This document shows, piece by piece, positions 45,874-57,133 of a stretch of 64,000 nt of DNA. The notes under the pieces were generated by a model, which searched no databases, was not told the DNA's origin, and saw nothing but the letters and a program-made list of their open reading frames with translations. The stretch comes from Marsupella aquatica (Eukaryota > Marchantiophyta). Position numbers and translations under genes: made by a program. Numbering within the stretch: position 1 is the first letter of the stretch; each line of letters opens with the position of its first letter. The stretch covers positions 17,112,001-17,176,000 of the forward strand of contig OZ316893.1 in NCBI GenBank assembly GCA_973895155.1. The letters are read 5' to 3'.

Positions 45874-48780
45874 CTACAACTGCAAAACCTGCAAAGTAGC
45901 ACGGTGTCTTGAGAAACTCTCCAAAGAAATCACTTTGGTAAAAGCATCAACAGGATTGAGCTTTCCATCAATCTTGACTAGCTCAAAAGTTTTATCAGAC
46001 ACTGCTTGCCTGATAAAATGGTACTTGATATCAATGTGCTTCACCCTACTATCCATCACCTGGTTAGCAGCCAAGTGAAGAGCACTATGACTATCACAGT
46101 TTAGAGTCATTTTTCCATGCTCTAAACCTATCTCCGCGATCAACTTATCCAACCAAATTGCTTCCTTTGCTGCTTCTGCTGCTGCAACATACTCTGCTTC
46201 TGTAGTAGACTAAGAAATGCACTTCTGCAAGGTAGATTTCCAACTGATACATCCTCCTCCAAGAGTGTATACAAACCCAGTTGTAGACCTCCTTGTATCC
46301 AGACAGCCTCCATAGTCAGAATCTACATAGCCAACTAACGTTCTATTTGATCTGTTATCAAATAGTAATCCATAGTCCTGTGTTCCCTTCAGATACCTGA
46401 GAATCCACTTCACAGCTTCCCAATGTACCTTCCCATGAATCTGCTAACCTTGCCCATCGCTAGGGCCAAGTCAGGCCTAGTACAAGTCATCAAATACATC
46501 AGACTGCCTACTGCCTTCTCATAAAGAATCTTAGCCATTAGACCTTTCTCCACAGCATCCGTAGGAGAGAAAGCCGATGATAACTTAAAATGTGAAGCTA
46601 AAGGAATACTCACTGGCTTACAGTTTTCCATGTTGAATCGGGCAAGTACTTTCCTCGCATACTGGCCTTGACTCAAGCACAACTGTCCAGTATCAGAGTT
46701 CCTACAAATCTCCATCCCTAAGATCCTCTTGGCCTTACCAAGATCCTTCATCATGAATTCAGCACTCAATTTTGCCTTGAGACTGTCAACCTCAGATTGA
46801 TCTTTAGCCACAATCAGCATGTCATCCACATAGATCACCAGAATGATGAAACCAAATACATCATTCTTGACTGATTTCGTATACACACAAGGATCATACA
46901 CCATCCTTGTAAAACCTTGAGCAAACATGAAATCATCAAACCGCTTGTTCCATTGTCTGGGAGACTGCTTCAATCCATACAAGGACTTGAGCAATCTGCA
47001 AACTAAGTTCTCTTGGCCCTTCTTCATAAAGCCTAGTGGTTGTCTCATGAAGATCAATTCTTCCAAGTTGCCATAGAGAAAAACAGTAACAACATCCATC
47101 TGATCCATCACCAGATTAAAAAACACAACAAGCTGACACAAGATCCGAATTGTGGAATACTTAGACACCGGTGAAAAGATCTCATTGTAGTCCACTCCTT
47201 TCTCCTGAGTGAACCCCTTGGCAACAAGCCTTGCCTTGTAGATCTTATCTCCACCCTTTGAAGGACTGTCCTTCAACTTGTAAATCCACTTGCTGTCCAC
47301 CACTTGCTGACCTCTTGGAAGCTCCACCAGCTCCCATGTCTTGTTGTCACTCAAAGATTGTAACTTCCTCTACATTGCTGCATTCCACTCATGCTTCTGC
47401 TCTGAAGCACAAGCCTCACTGTACGAAGAAGGATCTCCTTCTTCCAAGATCAAAGCCATGTCATCTTCATCAGGTGCAATGTCAATATCATCTAGCTTAG
47501 ATGAGTCTGCCCATTGACCATACCTGGTAGGAGCTCTAGTAGAATGACTGGAAGTTCTTCTAGTAGATGACTCAGGCTGATCTGCTGCTGCTGGTTGAAT
47601 TTGAGGTACCCCAACAACAAATTGCTCCTCTTGTTCCATCACAGAAACCAGCTCCAAGCTCGGAGCTTCTCCATCTCTCCTGTCATGAACAACATCATAA
47701 CTAATCTCCCCCTCAACCCGGTCCGGGATGGGAGATTTCCCCTTGTCAGTATGGGAGTCCTGAGAACTCTCCCCCTCCTTTGATGATCTAGATTCATTAA
47801 AGGACACATCTCTACTGACAATTAGCTTACAGGTTACTGGATCCCATAACCTATAACCCTTCACACCTTTTTGATAGCCAAGGAAAATGCACTTCTTTGA
47901 CTTGGACTCTAGCTTGGATCACACCTGGGAAGGTGTAAGCACATAAGCATCACATCCAAACATCCTCAGATGTGAGTAATCTGCTGGACGCCCGTACCTC
48001 ATTTCAAATGGCGTCTTGAATCCAATAGAACTGGATGGAGAGAAATTTACCAAATAAACTACAGTGTTGACAGCTTCAGCCCAAAACTCATGCGATAAGC
48101 ATGATTGACTCAACATACTCCTCGAGTGGTCCAATAGTGTTTGGTTGAGTCTCTCAGAAACACTATTCTGCTGAGGAGTATAACTTGTTGTGAGATGACG
48201 GGTAATCCCCTGCTCCTTACAATACGTTCCAAATTCCCCAGAATTGTATTCACCACCGTTATCCGATCGAAGATATCTCACCTTATTACCAGTCTGATTC
48301 TCAACTTGGGCTTGCCACTCCTTAAAAGTGGCAAAAACATCAAACTTATTGTGTAGAAAGTATATCCACACATACCTTGAGTAATCGTCAATGAACGTGA
48401 CATAGTATGACCGTCCAGAATGTGAGGGAGTAGGGGCTGGACCCCACACATCACTATGTACATACTCAAGTACCTCCTTGCTGGTGTGAGTTCCAACTCC
48501 GAAGGGTTTCCTGTGCTGCTTCCCTAGCACACAGTGCTCACAAAATTCTAACTTACAAGATTGCAAATTAGAAAGTAATCCTTTTTTCTGAAGAATAGTC
48601 AAACCTTTTTCACTCATGTGGCCCAAACGGAAGTGCCACAGCCGGGCCGTCTCCTCATGAGATAAGGTTACATTGGCTTGATCATAGACTACACTGCCCT
48701 CCAAAACGTATAGATTGCTATGTCTCTTTCCCTTCAATACAACTTTAGTACCAGTTGAAACCTGAAGGACACCATTAGTA
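45874..48780 (-). pseudogene. Copia pol: integrase, reverse transcriptase, RNase H
   Basis: Integrase at 48737-47919: zinc motif HFRLGHMSEKGL...CEHCVLGKQHRKPF, then catalytic segments SDVWGPAP, LRSDNGGEY and TPQQNSVSERLN. A stop at 47919 interrupts the frame before the linker (47864-47370), which reads GYRLWDPVTCKLIVSRDV. Reverse transcriptase at 47354-46410: WIYKLKDSPSKGGDKIYKAR, DVVTVFLYGNLEELIFM, LYGLKQSPRQW and the catalytic YVDDMLIV. A frameshift near 46410 and a stop near 46207 break RNase H (YVDSDYGGCLDTRRSTTGFV; STTEAEYVAAAEA; HIDIKYHFIRQAV). At least four lesions make it inactive. Confidence 0.9.
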
Positions 48781-48785
48781 GATGA

Positions 48786-51700
48786 GCGACGACGTGAAGG
48801 ATTATCGACTTGTGCATGGATTCAGACGCGGGTCCTAATATAGAGAGTTTTTCTGAGGCTTTCAGAAAAGAAGAGACTATGGAGGATATGATTAGGATGA
48901 TGGCGGCTGCCATGCAGCTAATGAAGAGAGAGGATGCGATTAGTGAACGTGAAAGGAGAGAGAGGGAAACAGTAGAAAGGAGGGAGAGAGACCAGGAGAT
49001 GAGGGCATCGAGATGCCTTCAAGCGGTACTCACAAATAGAGGTAGGTTTGATGGGTGGGATGTTACCCGATTTTTAGAAGAGTATAAGACACAAGTCGAG
49101 ATACAAATGGTGGATGAGGTTGTGGCGATCCGAAAGTTTGTCACGGTTGTTGAGATGAGTTTGAAGGGGTCAGTTCAGGTTTTGGTAGATAAGTCAGTAG
49201 AGGATAGGACTTGGAGGGACTTTGAGCGTAGAATGAAAGAGGAATTTCAGTTAGAGGATTCGAGTAGGGAAACTCACACTTCCTTCCTAGATTGGGTTAA
49301 CGAGAGAGACAAGAGGCTTGAGCCACAACAGTTACTTCGAGAGTTCACTCGAAGGATGAGCCAGCTCCCTTGGCGTGATGTGAGAATTATTGAGCTCCAT
49401 AAGTCAGAGCTGTTTTTGAGAGCAGCAGGGGAGCAGCTTAGGGATGAACTAGAAAATGCCATGGATCTATTAGAACCCACTTGGGCGGAAGGACCAGCGG
49501 ATTGGAGTCTGGTCGAGAGGGCAGTAATGAGAGTGAATGAGCGTAGGAGGAGAAGAGAAAACGACAGAGAAGCCACAAGAGAGGTGGTAAGGAGGAGGGA
49601 GAGTGAGAGAGAGGTCACCAGGGATGTAGTTGGGAGGAGAGAAGATGTCGAGAGGAGGGTGTAGGTGGAAGGGTCCAGCACGACTGACCTAGAGAAAATT
49701 GCTGAAGGAATAAGGCTTTTAACCTCCCATGTGATAGAGCAAAGGTCTCAGAGGACTGAGATTCCAAGAAGGGAACCAGCTGAGAGGAGGCCGAATGCTT
49801 TGTGTATGTGGTGTGATTCAAAAGATCACACCATAAATGAATGTAGGGAGTTGACGGAGGCCCTAAAAGAGCAATGGGCCAAGTTTGTAGGGGAACCAGG
49901 GAAGAAAAGGCTAGCATACTTTGACGATGGGGAAGGGGTTCCATTAAACTTTGGGAAAGGAGGGATGAAGGTGCTTGTTGAAAAGCATAGGGGAAAGGCA
50001 AAGGTTGGGGCAATGATGTATGAGCCTAGGGTTTATGTAGCAGAACGGGATAGAGTAGAGGCGAGTGGTGGTACCAGGTCTAACTTTGATGAGGTGAGTG
50101 AGAAGAGATATGCTGAGTATTTGCGGAGGGAAACTGGTTGGAAAGCACCAGTTTTTGTGAACTCTATTCAGCAAGGAAAAGAAGGCTGAGATCCAAGAAG
50201 AAATTCTGAGCTTGGAGATCGCGAATGCAGTGGGAAGTATGTCTTTCGGGTGATTGATGGCAGAGTCAGTAGTCGTGATGCTGTGTGAGCGATGCGTGAG
50301 TGGCAAAAGTTTTATTTTGGGGAGTAAGGAATCGTTTCCGATATGGCAAGGATTGATGGGAGATAGTATCGAAAGGAAGCAGTCAAAAAGTGATCAAGTG
50401 AAAAGGGGATAAGGAGGACGGGAGAAATTGGGCAGAAAAGCTTTTGAAGGATTTGCGTGGTGCAGAGGAACGAGGCTGGTCGCGTTAGGGAATCCAGAGA
50501 AGAACGATGGCCGGCTGAAAGAGATTGAAGGTCATGGCAGAATTGAGTTTTCCTGAAGCTGATGGTCAAAAGTGATTTGGTTGAGAGGAGAGGGAAGCGC
50601 CTGAAAGTGGACAGTAAAATCGATAAGGAGTAGCATACTGGTGACTTGGAGTGACACGGATATGGAGAGGAATTCAAGGACGGAAGTTGAGAAAAGAGAA
50701 GTGAAAATGTGACTGTGAGTTCAGAGGGAAAGAGAAGAGGGTAATTCAAAAACCAAGCAATGGGCTGAGGCGCGCGATGGAGGTTCGGGGAGGTGAGGAG
50801 AAGCTGTAAAGATTGAGTACAATGAGGTGATGTGGTGAATTTTCTGGTTAAAGCTCTGGCGCTGAAGAAAAGGGTACAGAACTTTTACGATGAGACAGAG
50901 TCGAGAGTGAGGAGGATCGAGGCGTGATTTCCTTTAATGGTGAAGGATTGAGGTGGAGTAAAGGACAGATCGGCAGACTAAGAAGAAATTTTTGGCTGGT
51001 CGAGGATAATAAAAACTTAAATTCTGGAGGAATGGAACAACACTTCCAAGAGAGATCAAAGACGAAGGGAATTGAAGCCGTATTGGAACATTCGAGAGAG
51101 CAATTAAAAGGGAAGAGATTGTTGTGACAGTAGGAGATAAAATAGACAAGTGTTAAACAAGAAGAAAGCTAAAGGTTCGAGGAGAACAACGGTCATTCGA
51201 GTGCGCAGAACCGAAGGGCGATTTGAAGTAAGAGAGGTTGACGTGTGTTTTTTTTTGTGAGCGAGAGATGGAAAGTGGACGGTATGTAGGAAGAAATGTG
51301 CAAGAGAGTGAGTGGAAGACGTGGTGGTGAGTCTCAAAGCGATTAAAGAAAGAAACTTTATTGACAGCAAGAGAGAGAGACAGGGAAAATTCTGCTCGAC
51401 TATGAGAGTGGAGAAGACAGGCAGGAGCTGCGCAAACATTGCAAATCTGCTGCTGCTAATGAAGAAGATGATGCATTTTGAAGAGCGGAGTTTTTCAGTA
51501 TGAAGATAATGGAAATTCAGAGCTGAAGTGAATGTATGGAAGGAAATAAGTTTCTCGGTTTCAAGTGTTATGAGACGAAGCTCAGAAATGTGTAATAGAA
51601 GGGATAAAGCATCAGAAGAAGGGCCAGAAAAAACAGAAAACCTATCTTTAGGAAAAAGAAGATCAAAGGAGAATTAAGAGTAACAAGGTGGAGAGCCATG

Positions 51701-52050
51701 GTGGGGATTTGAAACTCAATGAGAAACCAGGAATAAGGAAGTTAACTGCATTCGACGAGTGGAACCTGGTGATTGGATCCATCTTTAGGTTAGGGATAGT
51801 CCGTTGCCATGGGGTATGAGGATAGTGGCCGTAAGTTCTTTTTGCTATGGGACTGGAAACTTGAGGAGAGAAGGAAGAAGAGCCAAGAAGAAAAGTGTAA
51901 GAGGACCGACGACATAAAGGAAGCACGGCGGAGACTAAAATTGTGTCCAACATGTTTGGGGGAAACCATCGATGAGCTTGAGACCGAGACCTGACCTGAT
52001 GATTGAGCTGAGTTTAGTGGAGAGACCTGAGTTAGGAGATGAGTCACCAA
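48786..52050 (+). mobile_element. Probable LTR-type element with gag ORF and purine-rich tail
   Basis: A gag-like ORF (48816-50189) is followed by about 1.9 kb of purine-rich, apparently noncoding sequence. It abuts the truncated Copia element at about 48785. No LTRs, primer site or polypurine tract could be paired, so boundaries and class are uncertain. It could be a deletion derivative, or gag with a decayed remainder. Confidence 0.45.
48816..50189 (+). pseudogene. Gag-like protein with one zinc knuckle, one internal stop
   Basis: From ATG 48816 (MDSDAGPNIESF) the frame runs 282 codons to a TAG at 49662-49664, then continues in the same frame to 50189. The first part is Arg/Glu-rich helical with GRFDGWDVTRFLEEYKTQVE and ERRMKEEFQLED, resembling the capsid of Ty3-type gags. 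The second part has CMWCDSKDHTINEC, a CX2CX4HX4C knuckle. After EWAKFVGEPG-like sequence, no protease signature is seen. The single stop is the only lesion in about 457 codons. Confidence 0.65.
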
Positions 52051-52384
52051 AAAACACTTTGTAAACTCAAACCAAATTTCATATTTTGAAAATGATTGAA
52101 ATAAAAAGATGAGTTTGGATTATTTTATGTGATCAAAAATGAAGAAATGCTCTTGTGGTAAAAGTGTTTAATTGTTATGGAAATGTGAGTGATGCATCGA
52201 ATTTAGATAAAAGTAGCAACTTAGTATCTTAAGTTAAAATAGCTTAGTGTAATTTCGTATTTAAAATGGAAACTGATTAGGATTAAGAAAGATTAAACTA
52301 ACTTAAGAAATATTATGATAAATCCAAGTCCCTAAAAGTATTAAAAGTCTACTTTTATACCGCTTTAAACTGGTCCCCGGACAG
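50190..52384. other. Purine-rich noncoding stretch, then AT-rich gap
   Basis: From 50190 to about 52000 the plus strand is strongly enriched in G and A (many GAGAGA, GAAGAA and GGAGAA runs). All longer frames on the complement are Ser/Leu/Phe-rich by composition and are not called. From 52050 to 52384 the sequence is AT-rich with no gene. Confidence 0.55.
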
Positions 52385-52443
52385 CGCTTGTCCCTATAGC
52401 CCAATTTAGCTACTCCTAACTCTATTTTAATCCTACTCCGCCG

Positions 52444-54792
52444 CTAATGCCTGGCACGCTTGCTAGAGCCACCCAAGTGGGAGCGACTATCCCGCAGCCT
52501 CCTGAGCCTGTCGGCATCCTGCTTGAGTAGTTGGACCTGGTCCAGTAGAGATTTGTTCTCATGCTTCATCGTGTCCGTCTCTTCCGTAGCCTCCTGACAT
52601 GCCTCCTCCAGTTGCTGGACGTCGCTCGTTAGCTTATCCACCAACTGGGCTTGCTTTGTGGCTTCTCCTTGAAGCCGCGCCACCTCTGTCTTCAGGGTGT
52701 CAATCTTGGCTGCGTCCCTCTGAGACCGAGAGTCAGCTTCCTTCAGATCTTTCTGCCAAATGACGGCTTGTCCCTTCAAACCGTCAATCTTGGTCCAAAG
52801 CCGTGCGATCTCAAAGTCCTTTCCGAGCCCGGCCTGCTCTACTAAGGCTGCCCGGGCCCTGGCCTTGGCAACCTGATCCTCCATGGCCGTTAGCTGAGGT
52901 CGTAGTTGCTGGAGTTCAGTCTCCAAGGCTGCCACTTCGTCCTTTAGGTAGACAGATTCAACCCGGTACCGCTCTATTCTCTGCGCCGTCTTAGCTTGCG
53001 CATGTCTTGCCTTTACAGCCGCAACCAACTCTTGGTTGAAGAAGTAGGCCACCTTCCGTGCCATGTATTCCCCGGTATCCCGTGCAATTTGTTGAGAGAA
53101 ATCTCCCAACAACCCGTTCAAAAATGTGCCCGGCGCAAAGAGTTCTGGGTGATCCAGACTATGCCCATTTGGATTCGGGCACGGGCAGACCCTAGCCCAC
53201 GAGGGAGTAGGAGTGGAAACATCCAGCCCTTGAGGTAAGTCAGTCAAAGGGGCTGGTTCCACTGGGGCTGGGTGGTCCTCCTGCACAGTCATGGGAGGTG
53301 ACAGGATTTCCTCGGCCACCATAGTATCGGGTTTGGGTCTGGCCTCACCCGGCCCGGCTTTGATTGCGTTGACCTGGTTGATTGCTTCCAAGGTCGCAAT
53401 AACTACATCCATGGGTACGCTTGGCAGGGTGGTAGCGGCTGGTGGCAGGGTCGGGGAACCAGGTCTTGCGACAGTCAGGTTTTGGGCCTCCGGCTGCGGT
53501 CGCCTCTCCTGAGCCGGGAACACCCACTTTGACGGAGTCAATTCCGTCTCGTTGCTATGGGGAAGGCTTTGGCGGTCAAAACGAGCATACCACTTGATGA
53601 TGATCTCGATGTGGCTCGTGAAGTATGCCTTTCTGCCAAGGTATAAGGTCTTCCTTCTCCGCTCCATCTCCTCGTGGAACTTCTTAACGAAGAAGGACGC
53701 CCACTTCCTAGGCCGAAAGTTCTCTACTTGTATGACCTGGGCGGCGGATATTTTTCCCCATGGTTCCATCATGTGGAGGGCATACCGCTGGAACTCCAGG
53801 CGTTCTGCTACCTCCGGGATGAGGCACATCCTCATCAAGAATCCATTGTCCACTACTCCCTCGGCCGGGAAGCTAGAGGACTGGTATTTAGCTCCCTTGC
53901 CCCCAGGAGCCCAAGACTCTACCCGGTTTATCCCCTCGGGTAGGTCGAAAATCATCTTCAAACATGCCTCATTGAGACACATCACTCTCCCGTGCGCCCG
54001 GGTTTGTTGACGGGCCTCATCGAAGTTCTGAATGAACTCCGTCATATCCTGCCCTTAGTACCTGCTTTCATTCCAAGGGAGAGAGGCGAGGTGCTCAAAC
54101 CCTTGGGTCTTCAGGTAGCATGCATGCTTGGGGTGGAGGATGTTCTTGTGAACATTCTCCCCCATGTGACGCATGGTCAGCTTGGCCACTGCAACCGTGG
54201 CTAAAGGCAACCCGGATATAGCTACGGGTTCCTTTCTCTTTCTACCCCGAGACTGATTCCCGGGGTGACTAGAAGAGGGGGACATCTCCCCATCCTCCCG
54301 GTCGGGCGGCAATAGTGCTACTGCTGTGAGTATTGGTGTCGGGGCCACTAGAGTCACCATGTTATCCCCTCCGGCTTGCTGGAGTGGCACCGGGTTGCTT
54401 GGCGCCTGTTGAGTCGTACCCTGCGGCCATCGATTCAGAGGAGGGTGAGCTTCCTCATCTTTGGAGCTAATATTCATCGCATTTACCACGGATCGCACTC
54501 AAAGAGGTGGTGCTACCGATGGTGGAGATTGACTTGGCTGAGGCCGAGGCGGTGTTGGTGCGGTCATGGATGGGTTGGTGCCAGTTGCGGCTGGTGGAGG
54601 CGCCATGAGATTCAGGTAGTCCCTTGGGAAGTCAAGTGATGTTAGGATAGGAGTCTCACTTGTTTGAGCAGGGCCAAACTGACAGTTGATGGAGGCTTGA
54701 ACTTCGGCTAAGGACTTGGCTAAGTGACTTCCTACGGATAGGAATTGCAGCCAAAATCGAAGGGCCGAACTGGACAATATCGTGATAGACAT
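52444..54792 (-). pseudogene. Family B LTR-encoded ORF, nearly open (copy B3)
   Basis: From ATG 54792 (MSITILSSSALRFWLQFLS) one frame of about 780 codons runs to 52444 with only two stops: TGA at 54501-54499 and TAA at 54057-54055 (TAC in B1 and B2). Relative to B2, about 0.26 kb of the N-terminal region is missing, joined through SLAEVQASI, and the frame stays open. Layout: short N-terminus, Pro-rich linker (TAPTPPRPQPSQSPP), basic RGRKRKEP, globular region (QGFEHLASLPWNES, FIQNFDEARQQ, LEFQRYALHMMEPWGK), Pro/Ala linker, then a coiled coil of about 170 residues and the C-terminus GGSSKRARH. No catalytic motif was recognised. The long conserved frame suggests recent function. Confidence 0.72.
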
Positions 54793-54891
54793 CCAGGAGT
54801 GACGGTGGGCGACTAAGGAGGGACGAATTGGCTGAGGTCGAAGCTGGCACGCGGAATGGAGTGTGAGTGTAATGCAAGAGAATGGCCTTCC

Positions 54892-54898
54892 TTTTATA
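54892..54898 (-). promoter_or_regulatory. LTR TATA box (B3)
   Basis: TATAAAA on the minus strand, about 100 bp upstream of the ORF start at 54792, in the same context as in B1 and B2. Confidence 0.7.
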
Positions 54899-55753
54899 CT
54901 CTGAGGGCTCATCGTCCGACCGGCCCCTCCTCCCTTCCAATAGGCCTAGCTTTTCACATACACAATGTACTGGCCACTCGCGGGTCCGGTTCAGAGCATG
55001 TCAACAGCCGCTTCCGAGAATTTGTTATACAGACCCGAAGTGTCCCCTTACACGCTCGTAACCCGAGAGTACAAATGGCGCTCTGCCGCCATCCCGAACG
55101 TAAATGCCCCTTATTAACTAATGATTCCCTAGTCATAAGTACTACCTACTTAGTGTCGTTATGCTAATAACTACAGCCTACGGTGCCCCTAAAGGGGTGC
55201 GCTAAGCACGACTAGGCCGAATCAATCATTAACCGCCGTGCTGGCGGCGTCACAATAGAGTTGGCCTCATGGCTTAGTTCGCAGATCTTGTGTATGAAAA
55301 GTATTGTTTGTATGGCAAGTGCATGGTATAACTCAGTCAGAAGGATTCATTTTGCTATTTGTGTGTCGCATTAGCTTGTTTGAAGATTGCCCACATCAAC
55401 CAAGAGAGAAGGGAAGTAAGCAAGGCAATAAGAGTTGGATGTGTCGAGCTGAGAGAGGTCTTAGCGGCTAACCCAAGCCAATTGGGGATCATTCCGGCGG
55501 CGGAATCCAAACATACCTAAAGGAAGACCAGGAGAGGAAGAGAAGGGAAGGCATAGAATAGGCCGACTACTTATCTCATGATCCGATGAAGGATCTGTCC
55601 AGTATATGTGTGTAAAATGTTAGTAGAAGAGAGTTAGCAGCGTCCCATGCCGCTAAGCCGCGGAACCGGCATAGCCGAGAGCGAAACTTGCGGGAATCGG
55701 CTTGTGCAAGGGGGTTTCTTGGGTTTAGGGAGCCATGGGAAGCACCACATTTT

Positions 55754-55766
55754 TGGCGCTAGATGG
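55754..55766 (+). promoter_or_regulatory. Primer-binding-like site of element E
   Basis: TGGCGCTAGATGG preceded by a T run, 4 bp after the LTR end. One base differs from the site in element D (25053-25065). Confidence 0.6.
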
Positions 55767-55818
55767 AGGGGGCATTTCTTAAGCCGTGAGATATGAAGTT
55801 AGGAAGGAAGTGTAGGTA

Positions 55819-56160
55819 ATGACTGAACCTACACCGAGGGAGGAAAGATTGATTCAACGGGAGAGAGCTCAGCTGCAGCAGCTCGACGAGTGGCATGATA
55901 CTCAACAACTGAGAGGGGCAGAAAGAGCTAGTAGCTCCGTAACTAAAAGTGGCATCGAAGAAGAAATACTAGAAGAAGAGTCGGTAAGGAGAAATAAGTC
56001 CCCAACCGACATGGGGGAACCAGAGGACTGCCAGACGAGAGGCTAGGAACCAGACTGAGCCAACGGTTGTGCATTCATTACAAGGCATTTCATAGAAGAG
56101 GAGATGAGGATCCTGACAAATGGTTGGATGACTTCGAGGGAACCGCTGCAGCAAATGGAG
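55819..56160 (+). pseudogene. Gypsy E gag, N-terminal fragment
   Basis: Starts at ATG 55819 (MTEPTPREERLIQRERAQL). After a stop at 56044-56046 the continuing sequence gives DEDPDKWLDDFEGTAAANG, matching DDPNEWMDEFEATTKANG in the gag of element D. The ORF is cut by the A' insertion at 56161. Two related gags behind two different giant LTR families indicate related elements. Confidence 0.7.
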
Positions 56161-56990
56161 TGTGATGCCTAGCCAGGAATCACTAGGCCAGTTGTGGTAT
56201 AGCCGGAAGAATCAAAAGTGACACTTTTCACTTAAAGACCAAGGTTTCGATCCCTTTAAGAACAAAATAGGAATGGATTGAATGATTGTAACTGTTTTGA
56301 AGACTTAAGAGTATCACTCAACCAAATCTTCAAACAAAAGAGAAACAAATGGATAAACTAACAAAATGAACAGAAAAGATTAATTCCCAAGTCATGGATT
56401 ATGGAAAAGCTTTTAGAACCAAGGTCCAATGGATTGAATCTCCACCAGCCACTCCTTCAAAAAGGATTCTGGTCTTATCGTGTTAACAAGATTGCAACAA
56501 ATCTCGCCTCAATTGCTCTTCTCCATCACCATGAAAATATAAACAGAAAGGATAAATGCTCACAAACACCAAAGTAGCTTTCTGGTGACCGATACAATGA
56601 TACTCACTAAAATGCCGTCAACATGGATAGAACTTCGGTGATACGCAACTCCGATCTATCACTAGTGGGTATGCCAAAGTAAGGGTAACGGTACTAACTA
56701 TTCTGAAATCAGAATCTTGCTCCTTTTTATCCACATTTATCATTGAATCCTTAGCGATTCTTGACCCACAAGCAATCCTAATTTGAATTCATATGATCTT
56801 GGAAATTTGTAATGAAACACTCAGGCACCAACATGAATAAATTTATTACATCACAAAGGAAGTGTTTTACTTCATTCATAAATCATTCTCGAAAGCAATG
56901 ATTACAAAGGAAGGAGGGAAACTTGCAAAAGTTTGCAATACTGAATACAAGCTTCACTGAAAAACAAAAAGGAAAACAATAATCTTATAG

Positions 56991-57133
56991 TGTTGTAACT
57001 CATACTTGAGTTAAGTCTACCTTTGGGATAACTACCTATGTAACTACCCTAACTACTTAGGCCGTAGCCACATGTACATATCCTACCCAGAGTAAAGATG
57101 GAACCAACTCTTTGTCTCATTTATCCCACAACA
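56991..57133 (+). repeat. 5' LTR of the young element (143 bp)
   Basis: TGTTGTAACTC to CCCACAACA. Identical to 60340-60482 except for one C/A difference at about position 103 of the LTR. Confidence 0.92.

Larger units (their letters stand above)
45323..48785 (-). mobile_element. Copia LTR retrotransposon, decayed and 5'-truncated
   Basis: Minus-strand order is integrase, reverse transcriptase, RNase H, polypurine tract (about 45680-45667), 3' LTR (45666-45323), which is the Ty1/Copia order. The gag and protease part and 5' LTR are missing beyond about 48785, where another element starts. The domains carry stops and a frameshift. No target duplication can be tested because one end is lost. 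Confidence 0.88.
52385..55254 (-). mobile_element. Giant LTR, family B, copy B3 (3'-truncated)
   Basis: Begins on the minus strand at 55254 with TGTGACGCC and contains the TATA box and ORF. It follows B2 past the ORF stop for only about 60 bp and ends near 52385. The ORF is the best preserved of the three B copies. The right neighbour is a family A LTR tail (55255). Confidence 0.78.
55255..56160 (+). mobile_element. Gypsy-type element E: family A LTR end, primer site and gag start
   Basis: 55255-55749 matches 13561-14052, the 3' end of the family A LTR, including the terminal CACCACA. A primer-binding-like site and the start of gag follow. Another family A LTR interrupts it at 56161. The left part of its LTR is missing where B3 begins. 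This fragment proves that the family A sequence is an LTR and links it to a gag. Confidence 0.82.

Noticed and set aside
50312-51439. Several Ser/Leu/Phe-rich minus-strand ORFs (also 57414-58610)
   Set aside because: They are the complement of purine-rich DNA, which has few stops in pyrimidine-rich frames. No domains, starts or conservation are seen.
52385-55254. B3 as a tandem partner LTR of element E
   Set aside because: B3 is on the opposite strand and belongs to the other LTR family; element E has a family A LTR.
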